Positions 18,419 to 28,442 are shown, numbered from the stretch's first letter. The stretch: 64,000 bases of DNA from Flagellimonas oceani (GCF_011068285.1 NZ_CP049616.1:2832501-2896500), one strand, 5' to 3'. Notes: generated from the letters alone by a model not told the origin. Numbers and translations: made by a program.

Positions 18419-19329
18419 TACATCAATTTTAAGGTTTCTTCAATTTCTGCATAATAATCTTCATCCAGCAAGAGGGCGCTTCCTATAATGGCTGCTTCTT
18501 CCCCAAATTCGGACACATAAATCTCATCAACTCCCCTCAAAGCTTCCTTGAGTGCGGGGCCAAAGAATTCAAATGCCTTGGAAATGTTACCCCCAAAAAC
18601 CAAAACCTCAGCTTCAAACTCCTCAATGTAAGGGTTGATAAAGTCAGCAAGACGGACTCCAAAATCGTGGAAAACTTTACGGGCATTGGAATCCACATCC
18701 ACCAATTCACAGAGTTCCTTTACATTTTTAAGTCGCTTGCCCGACTTTTTTTCAAAAGCATTGATGATTCCACGCGTAGAGAAAATATCATCTGCGAACA
18801 CGTTTTGGTAATATTGATTATAGAGAAAGCCTCCTTCCGGAACCTGTTTGTCCTTTATGATGGGTTTTCCCTGTAAAAGGAAACTCGAACCCAAACCGGT
18901 GCCCAAGGTTATGGCAATGGCCTTTTTATATTTTGATGCTTTGCCTATCAATGCCTCGGCAACAGAAAAAGCTGTTGCATCGTTGATGAACCGAATCTGT
19001 GAAGGTCGGAATTTAAGCCTTTCGGCCAATTCCAAACGGAGATTGACATCGTATAAAGATTGAAGTTTTTCAACATCGGTGATCTTGCTTATCCCATTGT
19101 AGTAATCAAATGGACCGGGCATTGCCACACCTATACCGTTTATTGATTTTCCCAAAATTTTTATGGTCGCTTCCAATGCTTCGACCCAAGCTGTCAATAT
19201 TTCCTCTTTTGTGCCGTACGGATTTATCTTCTTGTAAGAAAATGTTTCCCTACACAAGGTTTTGTCCCCATGGCTATATGCACAAGACGAAATATGGCTT
19301 CCTCCTATATCAACTCCTATACTGAACAT
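18418..19329 (-). CDS. ROK-family sugar kinase (probable mannokinase)
   Basis: I start at ATG 19329 because the phosphate-binding motif FSIGVDIGGSHISS should be at the N-terminus; upstream in-frame starts only add an unlikely hydrophilic tail. Other motifs are GVAMPGPFDYYNG, FINDATAFSVAEAL and ITLGTGLGSSFL. The zinc-binding CXCGXXGC cluster of most ROK kinases is absent: the segment after GGFLYN contains no cysteines. In the mannan operon it would phosphorylate imported mannose to mannose-6-phosphate for the isomerase encoded at 26598. The position between GH76 and the MFS carrier supports that role. Confidence 0.85.
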   Translation of the reverse strand: MFSIGVDIGGSHISSCAYSHGDKTLCRETFSYKKINPYGTKEEILTAWVEALEATIKILGKSINGIGVAMPGPFDYYNGISKITDVEKLQSLYDVNLRLELAERLKFRPSQIRFINDATAFSVAEALIGKASKYKKAIAITLGTGLGSSFLLQGKPIIKDKQVPEGGFLYNQYYQNVFADDIFSTRGIINAFEKKSGKRLKNVKELCELVDVDSNARKVFHDFGVRLADFINPYIEEFEAEVLVFGGNISKAFEFFGPALKEALRGVDEIYVSEFGEEAAIIGSALLLDEDYYAEIEETLKLM

Positions 19330-19366
19330 TTGATTTTTTAAAACAGTTTTTCCAATCAAGATTTTT

Positions 19367-20581
19367 TTAAGATTGGTTTTCCTCATATAAGGCCACCACA
19401 CCATAAGCTTCTATCAAAGCCGCTTGATGTAGCAACCAATAATATCTGCCTTCGCTATTGCCAGACCAGTCCTCAAAAAACTGTCCATCTGAATTCCTTG
19501 CACTTTCCCAGGCGTGATCCATGTTCTTGATAAAAACATCTATGTACTCATCCGTTTTTGAATCGTATTCCGATAATTGCACGAATGCGGACAACAGCTC
19601 AACATTGAACCAAGAATCATTGGTCTGATAAAATATTTGTCCATCCACAACGCTCGTAAACTTAGAGTAGGCCGATCGTGCCGTGGCGATTGCCTCGTTC
19701 AAGTATTCTTGATCATCGGATATTTCATAGAGGTTTACCCCGGCCATGATCATTAAGGCCGCATTGTAGGTCCACTTTATGGTGTTTATTTGCTCTGTTG
19801 CTATATTGATATCGTTCCAGTATAGATTGTCACTGGGATCCCTTAAGGTGTTATAGTTCCACTCGTACACCCGTTCCGCAAAAGTCCTGTACTGTGACTC
19901 ATTGGTCAACTGGTACATTTTACTGGTTACATAAGCTGCATAGGCACTGGTATTGGCCGCTTTCATACAATTGGGTCCATCCGTACAATTGGTGGATTCT
20001 CCCTCAAACCAGTACAATCCGCCGCCCATTCGGGAATCCTCACCGGACATAATAAATGCAGTGACCGTCTTGGCCCTGTTCAAATAAAAGGCATCCCCCG
20101 TAAGCTCGTAAGCTTTGATCAGTTCCATGGCAACGATGGCACTATCATCATAATAATGATCGGTGGGTCCCTCGGTTACCGGAGCTGCTTGGTAAGTGGG
20201 CAAAACGCTCCTGTCATCATAATAGGCTTCAAGGCCGGAAAACTCTTTGTCCAAAATGGCCCTATCATACCCTAGCTCATAAAGCACATTGCCTGCCGTA
20301 AGCATTCCCACATAGGGCCATAAGTAGCTATATTCGGGTTCTCCCGACTGTGGCGGAAAATTTTCCTTATAAAGCTCCCCTTTCTTATAAAGGGATTGGA
20401 TCATATCATAAACGGCCTTCGCCTTTTCTTTATGGCTCAAGGATTCCTCTTCTTCGGGAACCGGGTTCTCGGTTTCTTCGTTTCCTTCTTCCAACTGATC
20501 CTCGATTGAGGGGTCGCTGCTACAACTGACCCCCCATAAAAACAACAGGGAACATAAAAATGTGAATTTTGAACTTATCAT
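19367..20581 (-). CDS. GH76 endo-alpha-1,6-mannanase, lipoprotein
   Basis: A 404-residue secreted enzyme with a lipobox at about Cys20 (GVSCSSD) followed by a Glu/Pro-rich linker to about residue 47. The (alpha/alpha)6 catalytic domain has the adjacent aspartates of GH76 at about 145-146 (HYYDDSAIVAMELIKAYE), plus GGGLYWFEGESTNCTD and KAANTSAYAAYV. GH76 cuts the alpha-1,6-mannan backbone of fungal-type mannan. The long acidic linker suggests display on the cell surface. Eight bases separate it from the upstream SusE gene. Confidence 0.93.
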   Translation of the reverse strand: MISSKFTFLCSLLFLWGVSCSSDPSIEDQLEEGNEETENPVPEEEESLSHKEKAKAVYDMIQSLYKKGELYKENFPPQSGEPEYSYLWPYVGMLTAGNVLYELGYDRAILDKEFSGLEAYYDDRSVLPTYQAAPVTEGPTDHYYDDSAIVAMELIKAYELTGDAFYLNRAKTVTAFIMSGEDSRMGGGLYWFEGESTNCTDGPNCMKAANTSAYAAYVTSKMYQLTNESQYRTFAERVYEWNYNTLRDPSDNLYWNDINIATEQINTIKWTYNAALMIMAGVNLYEISDDQEYLNEAIATARSAYSKFTSVVDGQIFYQTNDSWFNVELLSAFVQLSEYDSKTDEYIDVFIKNMDHAWESARNSDGQFFEDWSGNSEGRYYWLLHQAALIEAYGVVALYEENQS

Positions 20582-20589
20582 ATACGGAG

Positions 20590-21825
20590 TTATTCTTGTA
20601 TTAATACTTGATAATAATTTTCAGCCTTGGGGTCAAATACGATCCTTACCGTAAAGTTTGCCCCGTTCAATGCATCTGGAAACTTCCAGGCTCCTTGCCA
20701 ATATCCAGCATCGGGACCCAAGAAATAGGTGTTGTTATAGTATTCCGGTTCGCCTCCGTTGGGTCTTCCGTTATATGCTTCAAGCCCTGGCACTAAAGAT
20801 GCATTCATTGCCTCGTTGTGCATACTTCCCAGATAGGAAACCTGTCCATCTCCCAATTGGAATTGATAGCGATACCGCTCTTCCTCCCAACCTAACCAAT
20901 CCGGGGCATCAGGTGATTCGGGGGTCAAAAATTCGAAATAGGCATTGGTAGCTTCAAAAGTATGGTTTCCTACGTATTCAAGGTCTGCTTTAACGGCTTG
21001 ATTTGCCAAAATATACAGCTGAATATTGGAAATTTCCGTAAAGGAAATGGTCGCTTTGGCCAAATCCATTCGCACCCTGTACACACCTTCTTCCATATCA
21101 AAAGTGGTAGGATCATCCCCTGATCGGATCTTTCCTTCCGAGTTGATGTAGTACTGGGTAAAATCTTCCGCCGAAGCATTGTTTCCATTAACGATATAAA
21201 ATTCGCCTGGAGAAAGTCGGGTTACCGATTCAAAAACACCAGGTTGAAAATTATCATTGGGCAATTGATTGGAAATCTGCTTGAAGGCCACTGCATTGGG
21301 AATATCGGATGCTTCGGTGGCCGAACCGTATACGTACATATACTCCGGAAATATCGCCAATCCTTCAGGTCTCATCAAACTTAACGTAGCAGGCTCCGCG
21401 AAATTTTCCCTGAAATAGCTGCTCGAAGCTTCGACCGTCCATGCCACATCACCCGTTTCCAATTGTTGAATGCCGGCTTCGGCCGCAATAATGTTCAACC
21501 GCGAAGTGCTCATGGTAAAGGTGGTTGCCCCACCACCATTGTCAGACGGTGAAGTATATATGGGGTCGCTAAAATCTCCCCCGGGCATATCAAACTTTAT
21601 GGTGTACAATATGGTACCACCATCGTTGGCTTGTGCCGGGGTCCAAGAAAAGATGATGTTGTCACCATTCTCAAGGTCTATCGCTATAGTCTCGCTACTA
21701 CTTGGGCTTTCCAAAGAACCCGTTAGCGCAATTTCTGGATCTAAAGTGTAGTCGTCGTTATCGCATGAAATCAATGTCATGGATAAAACCATCAATGTCA
21801 AAAATGACTTCAGTATTGTTTTCAT
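20590..21825 (-). CDS. SusE/SusF-like surface glycan-binding lipoprotein
   Basis: A 411-residue lipoprotein (SMTLISCDNDD) with an N-terminal SusE-type Ig-like domain (about 35-140, containing FSWTPAQANDGGTILYTIKFD), followed by starch-binding-like beta domains to the C-terminus. These proteins hold glycan at the surface beside SusCD and have no catalytic activity. ATG 21825 overlaps the SusD stop by one base (TAATG) and is preferred over TTG 21831. Its position after SusD follows the usual SusC-D-E order. The binding specificity for mannan is inferred from context. Confidence 0.87.
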   Translation of the reverse strand: MKTILKSFLTLMVLSMTLISCDNDDYTLDPEIALTGSLESPSSSETIAIDLENGDNIIFSWTPAQANDGGTILYTIKFDMPGGDFSDPIYTSPSDNGGGATTFTMSTSRLNIIAAEAGIQQLETGDVAWTVEASSSYFRENFAEPATLSLMRPEGLAIFPEYMYVYGSATEASDIPNAVAFKQISNQLPNDNFQPGVFESVTRLSPGEFYIVNGNNASAEDFTQYYINSEGKIRSGDDPTTFDMEEGVYRVRMDLAKATISFTEISNIQLYILANQAVKADLEYVGNHTFEATNAYFEFLTPESPDAPDWLGWEEERYRYQFQLGDGQVSYLGSMHNEAMNASLVPGLEAYNGRPNGGEPEYYNNTYFLGPDAGYWQGAWKFPDALNGANFTVRIVFDPKAENYYQVLIQE

Positions 21826-23396
21826 TACCAATTAGGATTTTGGGTTAGATTATCGTTTATATCTCGCTCACTAAGCGGAATGGGCCACAAATAGTGTTTT
21901 GCAGGGTCAAAATTTCTTTCGTCCACTCTAATGTATCCATCATCCACCATACTGTCGTCGGTTTTAATGCCATTGGCCCACCCGTTGAGCACCTGCTCGG
22001 CAATCTCCCATCTCCTGATATCGAAGAAACGGTGGCCTGCTTCAAATGCGAGCTCTATTCTTCTCTCGTTCCTTACGATTTCCCTTAACAGATTTTGGTC
22101 ATTCCCTGGAAAAACGAGTGCATCTCCTTGAAGTCCGGCCCTAGCCCTTATGGCTCCGATGGTAGCATCCCAATCGGCCTGACTGAATGTCCCCAATTCT
22201 ATTTTGGCCTCGGCCAAATTCAAGAGTACTTCCGCATATCGTATCAAAATGAGGTTAAGACCGGAATTTACTTGGTTCCTGGCCATGGGGTCGTAGAACT
22301 TGTGCACATAATACCCTGTGGGCGTGCTATTGGATGAAAAGTTCAGTCCATCCGGTTCATCACCCGGGGAAGTACCTATTACAATATCATTGCCTTCAAA
22401 ATCCTTCATGGTATATTCATCGTGGATAATTGTCGCGGACAACCTTGGATCACGATTTTGATAGGGATTGTTTTCGTCATAATTTGCTTCCGGTTCATCA
22501 ATACCATATCCATTTATGGTCGGATAGGCATCCACCAGTTCTTGCAAGGGTGAAAAATTGGCATACCCACCCAAACTTGGCGGTATCAATGAGTATTGGT
22601 TGTTGTGTTCCCTAAATGTAGGGATGTACTGAAGGCTCAATAAAATTTCGTTGGCCAGCTCATTCTCAGTTTTAAAGAGGTCTGCATAGCTGGGGAACAA
22701 CGAATAATCGCCCAACAGTCCTTCTGCCAATGCAGCCGCATTCTCATACTCTCCATTGTACAGGTGGACCCTGGACTTAAATGCTATTGCCGCATCTTTG
22801 GTGATCCTGCCACTTTGATCGGCGGGGTAGCTGCTTGGAAGGCCATTTATCGCTGAGGAAAGCTCATCATAAATGAAGGCCAAAATGGTTCCGCTATCGT
22901 CCCGTTCAAGAGTAAGCGACTCTTCTATACTGATTTCATCTGTAATAAATGGGACATCGCCATACAATTCTATTAGATTGAAATAATGCCAAGCTCTGAT
23001 AAACCTTGCTTGAGCGGTAAAAGCCCTTCGCTGGTCTTCCGTGATTTCTTCAACATCGTTAATGTTGTTGAGAAATATATTGGTTCTGCGTATGGCTTCA
23101 TACCTACCGGACCATACACCGGCCACTACCCCATTGGCAGTACCGTAACTTCCACTCGCAATATTACGATACTCTTCCATCGCCTTGGTGTAGGCGTCAT
23201 CCGAAAGTGCATTAAAGTATAGGTAGTCTTGTGCTGACATTAAATCAGCATAAATCGAGTTCAGGAATATTTGTGCATCCTCCTCGGTATCCCAATAATT
23301 CAATTCGCTCTGCGAATCCATCGGGGATAGATCCAAATCTGAAGAACATGCGGAAAATATCCATATGACACTTAGAAATAAAAATATTTTTTTCAT
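21825..23396 (-). CDS. SusD/RagB-family nutrient-uptake lipoprotein (mannan locus)
   Basis: A 523-residue SusD homologue. ATG 23396 gives a proper lipoprotein signal ending in FSACSSDLDLSP; upstream starts lack a signal. TPR-like helices are seen from about residue 35 (YWDTEEDAQIFLNSIYADLM), and the C-terminal SusD features are ARAGLQGDALVF, NERRIELAFEAGHRFFDIRRW and KHYLWPIPLSERDINDN. It caps the SusC barrel encoded 10 bases upstream and binds the mannan fragment. It is the partner of SusC 23407 and SusE 20590. Confidence 0.95.
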   Translation of the reverse strand: MKKIFLFLSVIWIFSACSSDLDLSPMDSQSELNYWDTEEDAQIFLNSIYADLMSAQDYLYFNALSDDAYTKAMEEYRNIASGSYGTANGVVAGVWSGRYEAIRRTNIFLNNINDVEEITEDQRRAFTAQARFIRAWHYFNLIELYGDVPFITDEISIEESLTLERDDSGTILAFIYDELSSAINGLPSSYPADQSGRITKDAAIAFKSRVHLYNGEYENAAALAEGLLGDYSLFPSYADLFKTENELANEILLSLQYIPTFREHNNQYSLIPPSLGGYANFSPLQELVDAYPTINGYGIDEPEANYDENNPYQNRDPRLSATIIHDEYTMKDFEGNDIVIGTSPGDEPDGLNFSSNSTPTGYYVHKFYDPMARNQVNSGLNLILIRYAEVLLNLAEAKIELGTFSQADWDATIGAIRARAGLQGDALVFPGNDQNLLREIVRNERRIELAFEAGHRFFDIRRWEIAEQVLNGWANGIKTDDSMVDDGYIRVDERNFDPAKHYLWPIPLSERDINDNLTQNPNW

Positions 23397-23406
23397 GATG
23401 TTTTTT

Positions 23407-26400
23407 TTAGAAATTAATGTCAAGTCCCAAAGAGAAGATTCTGGACACGGGGTATACCCTTCCACTTGCCCCTGTATTTTCTGGGTCCACGCCAATAGCA
23501 TTCAGCGGACTAAATGTGGCAATGTTCAAGCCGGTCAGATACAACCTAATTTTGCTCAGCCCCATTTTCTCAACCGCTAGATCGGGTATGGTATATCCCA
23601 ACTGAATGTTCTTGATTCGAAGATAATGGGCATCAAAAATGTAGAAATCGGATTTGGCGGCATTGTTCACTGACTCAGCTCCGACCGTGAGCCTAGGATA
23701 TGAAGCATCCTGGTTTTGTGGGGTCCAACGATCAAGATGGCGATTGAACACCGGTCCTTCGTTGCTGTTATGAAAAGCCTCAATCACCTCTCCTCGTAAC
23801 CATTGTTTTCGCTGTCCCACACCTTGAACGAAGATTGAAAAATCAAACCCGTTCCAATTGGCGGCATACGTTGCGCCGTAGGTATATCGAGGAAATTCAT
23901 TGCCAAGGATAAAACGGTCGTTATCATAATCGATTTGTCCATCTCCATTGCGATCGACATATTTGATATCCCCGGGATCTACATCATTTACAAAAATTGG
24001 AGTGGGGTTGTTGGCGATTTCCTCATCTGTGTTAAAAAAGCCATCGCTCTTCAACGCGTAGTAGGAATTGATGGAATATCCTTCTCGTAAAATGGTATTC
24101 ACATCAAAACCATTAATGAATTCGCGACCTCGAAGATCTTCGACCTCATTCTTGTTATCGGCGACATTAATATTTAGTGAATGGTCAACTTCCCCTGTTT
24201 GGAACCTGTAGCCCAAACTCAACTCCCAACCTCTGTTCCGTACCGACCCGGCATTTTGGAAAGGCTGTCCCAGACCATAGGTCCCTGGAACTGGCAATTG
24301 GAGCAATATATCCTCTGTGAGGTTATCAAATAACTCAACGGTTACATCAAAGCTTCTATTGAACAATGAAAGGTCTATACCCAAGTTTTTCATGGTTGAT
24401 GTCTCCCATGTCCTATTACTGTTGCTTACGGAATAATATGATCCGGAAACAGGCACGCCGCCAAAACTGTACACATTGCTGTTAATATTGACCAAACTCT
24501 GGTAACCGTACAGATCGTTGATATCCTGATTTCCCAATTGCCCCCAAGAAGCCCTTACTTTGGCAAACGAGATAAAATCAACGGATTCCATAAAAGTTTC
24601 ATTGCTTATGGTCCAACCGGCTGATATGGAAGGGAAGACACCCCAACGGTTCTTCGATGAGAATCTGGACGATCCATCATATCGGATGTTTCCATTGATC
24701 TGATACCTATCATCATAAGAATATCCAATTTTACCAAAGAAGGATTGGATGGACCATTCATTACCGGAACCATTGGCACTCTGAATATCACTGGCATTGC
24801 TGATCACCCCAAATTCATTTCCAGGGATATCGATTCCAGTGACACCAAAAAATTCACTCTTGAAACTTTCGGACGAAGCTCCCAACATCATGTTGAAGCT
24901 ATGCTTATCATTAAAGTCCTTGCTGTAACTAGCCGTCAAGAAAGGGTTTAAATACAGGGACCTATTATAATTATCGGTTACGGAGTTTTCGTTGTTTCCG
25001 CCGCCTGGGTATGCAAAATCTATGGCCTTACGAAACTGATGGGTTTTGTTACTGGTCAGGTTACCGCCCAATACCCCTTTAAGAATCAGATTTTCAACGG
25101 GTTCATATTCAATGCTAAAATTCCCCAAGAACTCATCGTTCTGGTATTTTGTCGTTCCTCCTACCTCAAGTTGGGCCAAAGGGTTGCTGTTGCTTCCGCT
25201 CACAAGCGTGTAATCACCATTTGCGTCCACAATGTCATAAATGGGAGGGATACGCATGGTGGGCTCTATGATCCATTCCTCAAAATAGGCGTTATCCTTG
25301 ATATCGTTTCTAGCAAATGACATACGTCCGCCCAACTTCAATTTATCATTGACCTGCTTTTCCAGATTAATCCTTGCATTATAACGTTGGTAGCCATAAT
25401 CCGGACCTTTGAACATACTTTCTTGGTCCACATAACCAAGTGAGACCAAATAGTTAAGACCATTCTCCGCACCGCTCATGGATAGGTTATGGCTACTTTG
25501 CAGTGCCATATCCTTGTAAATCTCACGGTTCCAGTATACATTGGGACCATTCTCCTTGTAATCCAAGATTTGCTCTGGTGTAAACACTGGTTGAAAACCA
25601 GAGTTTACCAAAGCCTCGTTACGCAATGTGGCATACTCCCAAGAAGAGGCAAATTCAGGAAAATTGGTCGGTGTCTGGACGCCATAAGACCCTTGGTATT
25701 GAAATACGGGTTTCCCGGACTTCCCTTTTTTGGTGGTCACCAATATTACCCCATTGGCCGCTCGGGAACCATAAATGGCGGATGAGGCCGCGTCTTTAAG
25801 AACGCTTATGCTCTCAATATTGTTTGGGTTCACATTGTTCAAAGAACCGATTACACCATCGACCACAATCAAGGGGGTGTTTCCATTGATGGTACTTACA
25901 CCCCTAATATTTATCTGGGGCACAGAGCCCGGTCTAGATGTTGTATTTTGAATGATCAGTCCTGGAGACTCACCTTGCAACGCCTGATAGGAATTGCTGA
26001 CAGGTTTTCCTTGAATGGCAGTCTCATCGATGGTACTGATGGCCCCTGTAAGATCGGCCCGCTTTTCCGTACCATACCCAACTACGACAACCTCATCCAA
26101 ATTGGAGGTGTCCGATTCAAGCGTTATGGTTAGTGGCGTATCATTGTTAACAACGACTTCTTTGGGTTTATAACCGATATAGGATACAATCAGTATATCG
26201 CCCTCCTTACCAGTTAGGGCAAAATCTCCATCCATGCCCGTACTGGTTCCATTGGTGGTTCCTTTAATAAGGACGTTTGCCCCAAATATGGGCCCCACTT
26301 CATCACTTACCGTACCTGTAATATTAATTTCCTGTGCCAATCCGCTATGTGCAACAAGCACTAGAAAAAGAACGGTTACGAAGGACCTCCTTGCAATAAA

Positions 26401-26514
26401 GCCCCTCCCTCGATCTACATTTGCTATGCTAAATGACAGCTCATTTGAAGAAATTCCAGAAAAGAACCTCCAAAAATGGCATCCATTCCTTAAAAAGTTA
26501 GTTATTGATTTCAT
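23407..26514 (-). CDS. SusC/RagA-family TonB-dependent receptor (mannan locus)
   Basis: A 1035-residue receptor. Unusually, about 40 residues of polar leader precede the hydrophobic signal segment (about 43-60, ending LAQEINITG); an internal start may be the real one. Then come a carboxypeptidase-regulatory-like domain (about 62-140), a plug with LDEVVVVGYGTEKRADLTGA and SAIYGSRAANGVILVTTKKG, and the barrel with a C-terminal FSLGLDINF ending in Phe. There is no STN domain, so it does not signal to FecR; control is by GntR instead. It follows the isomerase gene by 83 bases and imports oligomannosides with the SusD encoded next. Confidence 0.95.
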   Translation of the reverse strand: MKSITNFLRNGCHFWRFFSGISSNELSFSIANVDRGRGFIARRSFVTVLFLVLVAHSGLAQEINITGTVSDEVGPIFGANVLIKGTTNGTSTGMDGDFALTGKEGDILIVSYIGYKPKEVVVNNDTPLTITLESDTSNLDEVVVVGYGTEKRADLTGAISTIDETAIQGKPVSNSYQALQGESPGLIIQNTTSRPGSVPQINIRGVSTINGNTPLIVVDGVIGSLNNVNPNNIESISVLKDAASSAIYGSRAANGVILVTTKKGKSGKPVFQYQGSYGVQTPTNFPEFASSWEYATLRNEALVNSGFQPVFTPEQILDYKENGPNVYWNREIYKDMALQSSHNLSMSGAENGLNYLVSLGYVDQESMFKGPDYGYQRYNARINLEKQVNDKLKLGGRMSFARNDIKDNAYFEEWIIEPTMRIPPIYDIVDANGDYTLVSGSNSNPLAQLEVGGTTKYQNDEFLGNFSIEYEPVENLILKGVLGGNLTSNKTHQFRKAIDFAYPGGGNNENSVTDNYNRSLYLNPFLTASYSKDFNDKHSFNMMLGASSESFKSEFFGVTGIDIPGNEFGVISNASDIQSANGSGNEWSIQSFFGKIGYSYDDRYQINGNIRYDGSSRFSSKNRWGVFPSISAGWTISNETFMESVDFISFAKVRASWGQLGNQDINDLYGYQSLVNINSNVYSFGGVPVSGSYYSVSNSNRTWETSTMKNLGIDLSLFNRSFDVTVELFDNLTEDILLQLPVPGTYGLGQPFQNAGSVRNRGWELSLGYRFQTGEVDHSLNINVADNKNEVEDLRGREFINGFDVNTILREGYSINSYYALKSDGFFNTDEEIANNPTPIFVNDVDPGDIKYVDRNGDGQIDYDNDRFILGNEFPRYTYGATYAANWNGFDFSIFVQGVGQRKQWLRGEVIEAFHNSNEGPVFNRHLDRWTPQNQDASYPRLTVGAESVNNAAKSDFYIFDAHYLRIKNIQLGYTIPDLAVEKMGLSKIRLYLTGLNIATFSPLNAIGVDPENTGASGRVYPVSRIFSLGLDINF

Positions 26515-26597
26515 ACGTTTGTTTTAAGCTAATTTTTAGTTTTCTGTGTGCGTTTAGTTGTAGTACTGAATAGGTTTTCGTTTGTTTTTCATGGTAT

Positions 26598-28400
26598 TTA
26601 TTTTAGAAATGCATTTATGACTTTGGCCCTGCCTTCGCCCAAATTCTTCAACTTGAAGCTTTTGGCAGCTGCCGGAACAACAAAGGTTTCAGCATAAGCA
26701 AGTGTTTCCACATGGCCGTTTTCAGTTTCCAATTGGATTTGATCACCTTCGACCAACATCATCACCTGACATGAATTTTCGGTGCTTCTTTCAATGATCG
26801 CATCAAATTCAAGTCTTCGGACATCATAGAAATGTTCGGGGTGGGTTGGATAATTTGTAACCCTATAATTGGAAGATTCTTCCGAAACATAGGTTTTGGA
26901 AAAGAGTTCGTTGGGTACGTTTTTCCCTTTCCTATCAAAATTCAGGTTCTTAAAGGCGTGTTCGATGTTTATGGGGCGTGGTTTCCCATCAAGATCTAAA
27001 CGTAACCAATCATACATTTTAAAGGTGAAAATATATGGGGTGGCACTGATTTCCAGCACCATGTTCCCAGAACCCGCACTATGTACCGTCCCATTGGGAA
27101 TAAGGTAAAGGTCATGCTTTTTGGATGGGTGCTTTTGCACATAGTCAACAATGTCCAATTCACTATTTTCCTCTTGACTGCGCTCAAGGTCCTCTTTGAA
27201 TTTTTGAGGATCAATATTCTCTTGAAAACCGAGGTAAACACTGGCATCCTCCTTGCAGTCCAAAATATAATAGCATTCATCCTGTGTAATATTTTCTCCA
27301 AATTCCTCTTGAATGTAAGTAAGGCTGGGATGACATTGGATGGACAGATTCCCTCCTTCATAGGTATCCAAAAAATTGAAGCGAATGGGAAACTCGGTTC
27401 CAAAGGTTGGTTCGTGCTTGCCCAAAACCCTTTTGGATTCCTGGTTCATTAAAAAATCAAAGGAAATTTCCAGAAGGTAGCCATCACTTTCAAAAAGCAG
27501 TCCATTTTCGGGAACGATCAAAGAAAATGCCCAAGCATAATTGACGACATCCTTGTTCAGACCAGGTATGTGGTCCATCATCCAGTGGCCGCCCCAAGCA
27601 CCCGGCTCAAACCAAGGCCTGACCCTAAATACCGATTCGGCCATGGATGTAAGGGCTTCCCTGATATCTTTCATATAGGACCAAGTAATCGTGTCATTGA
27701 ACTGTGCATCTACCATGACATCAATTTTTGAGGCCAATCGCTCCTTTTCCTTGTTCAGTACCACCCAATCGATAAAGTAGTAATGTTTGTACATTTTAAA
27801 ATCCACGTTTTTTGTGGAAATACCTAAATTGGATGCACAACCGCCCCTCATTCGATACTGGAGTTCATTTTTTGGCAAATCAAAATAGACCAACGGACCG
27901 TCCCAATTCAACAAACTAGACCCGTTCCCGTATGCTATATTGATTGCACTTTGGTGATCTGGCCGAAGGGCTTTCAACTTTTCCCCATCAAAATAATCCA
28001 CAAGGGAAAGATCACATTTTCTACCCCATACCGATTCTTCCTCTCCCAAAAAGGGTTGGATCATGGATTTGATTTCCCTTTCGTCCTTTAAGCATACATC
28101 AATGTTTACGATATTTGCTGTAAAACCCTTTCCCAAGAGAACATCTCTGATCTTTTGTGCCACAATGTCCCATGCAATTCCCGAAAATCCATCAAGACAA
28201 ATGGTTTTGTGTTTGATGATATAATCTACGAGCCCCTCATAACCTTCAAAGATCTTTCCACTTTCAAGGTGATGTTGGGGGTAAATATGGTATTGGGAGT
28301 TTTGCGGCCGTTCCAAGCTAACTTTGGGCGATAGTATGTATTGATCGCTCTTTCTATGTATTTGCAATGTGCTTTCGCTATTTTCTTCCTTTTGAATCAT
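26598..28400 (-). CDS. class I mannose-6-phosphate isomerase with N-terminal kinase-like domain
   Basis: About 600 residues, roughly twice a plain small isomerase. The C-terminal part from about residue 295 is a class I phosphomannose isomerase: LSIQCHPSLTYI carries zinc ligands and PNGTVHSAGSGNMVLEIS carries the later ligand and active-site region. The N-terminal 230 residues resemble a P-loop kinase fold, but the would-be Walker A (LDGFSGIAWDIVAQ) lacks the GKS/T lysine. RPWFEPGAWGGHWM marks the junction. It converts mannose-6-phosphate to fructose-6-phosphate in the cytoplasm, downstream of the ROK kinase. ATG 28400 is used; a TTG at 28436 would fall inside the operator. It is the first gene of the mannan operon. 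Confidence 0.85.
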   Translation of the reverse strand: MIQKEENSESTLQIHRKSDQYILSPKVSLERPQNSQYHIYPQHHLESGKIFEGYEGLVDYIIKHKTICLDGFSGIAWDIVAQKIRDVLLGKGFTANIVNIDVCLKDEREIKSMIQPFLGEEESVWGRKCDLSLVDYFDGEKLKALRPDHQSAINIAYGNGSSLLNWDGPLVYFDLPKNELQYRMRGGCASNLGISTKNVDFKMYKHYYFIDWVVLNKEKERLASKIDVMVDAQFNDTITWSYMKDIREALTSMAESVFRVRPWFEPGAWGGHWMMDHIPGLNKDVVNYAWAFSLIVPENGLLFESDGYLLEISFDFLMNQESKRVLGKHEPTFGTEFPIRFNFLDTYEGGNLSIQCHPSLTYIQEEFGENITQDECYYILDCKEDASVYLGFQENIDPQKFKEDLERSQEENSELDIVDYVQKHPSKKHDLYLIPNGTVHSAGSGNMVLEISATPYIFTFKMYDWLRLDLDGKPRPINIEHAFKNLNFDRKGKNVPNELFSKTYVSEESSNYRVTNYPTHPEHFYDVRRLEFDAIIERSTENSCQVMMLVEGDQIQLETENGHVETLAYAETFVVPAAAKSFKLKNLGEGRAKVINAFLK

Positions 28401-28426
28401 TAAATCTTCAATAATTAATAATGTAC

Positions 28427-28442
28427 TTATGTACAAACATAA
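28427..28442. promoter_or_regulatory. 16-bp palindrome, probable GntR operator over the -7 box of manA
   Basis: Read on the minus strand it is TTATGT-TTGT-ACATAA, a perfect inverted repeat of 6-base arms around 4 bases. It contains TATGTTTG (28434-28441), which fits the Bacteroidota -7 consensus TAnnTTTG, 33 bases before the manA ATG. A repressor bound here would block the promoter. The same site is found at 34211-34226 before the GH92/GH2 unit, and a weaker match (29269-29284) covers the GntR start codon. Confidence 0.7.

Noticed and set aside
18418..19404. ROK start at 19404
   Set aside because: It would put 25 polar residues before the phosphate-binding motif and overlap the GH76 gene. 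ATG 19329 places the motif at the usual position.
21825..23501. Longer SusD start at 23501
   Set aside because: It would hide the lipoprotein signal behind 35 residues and overlap the SusC C-terminus. ATG 23396 gives a clean lipobox.
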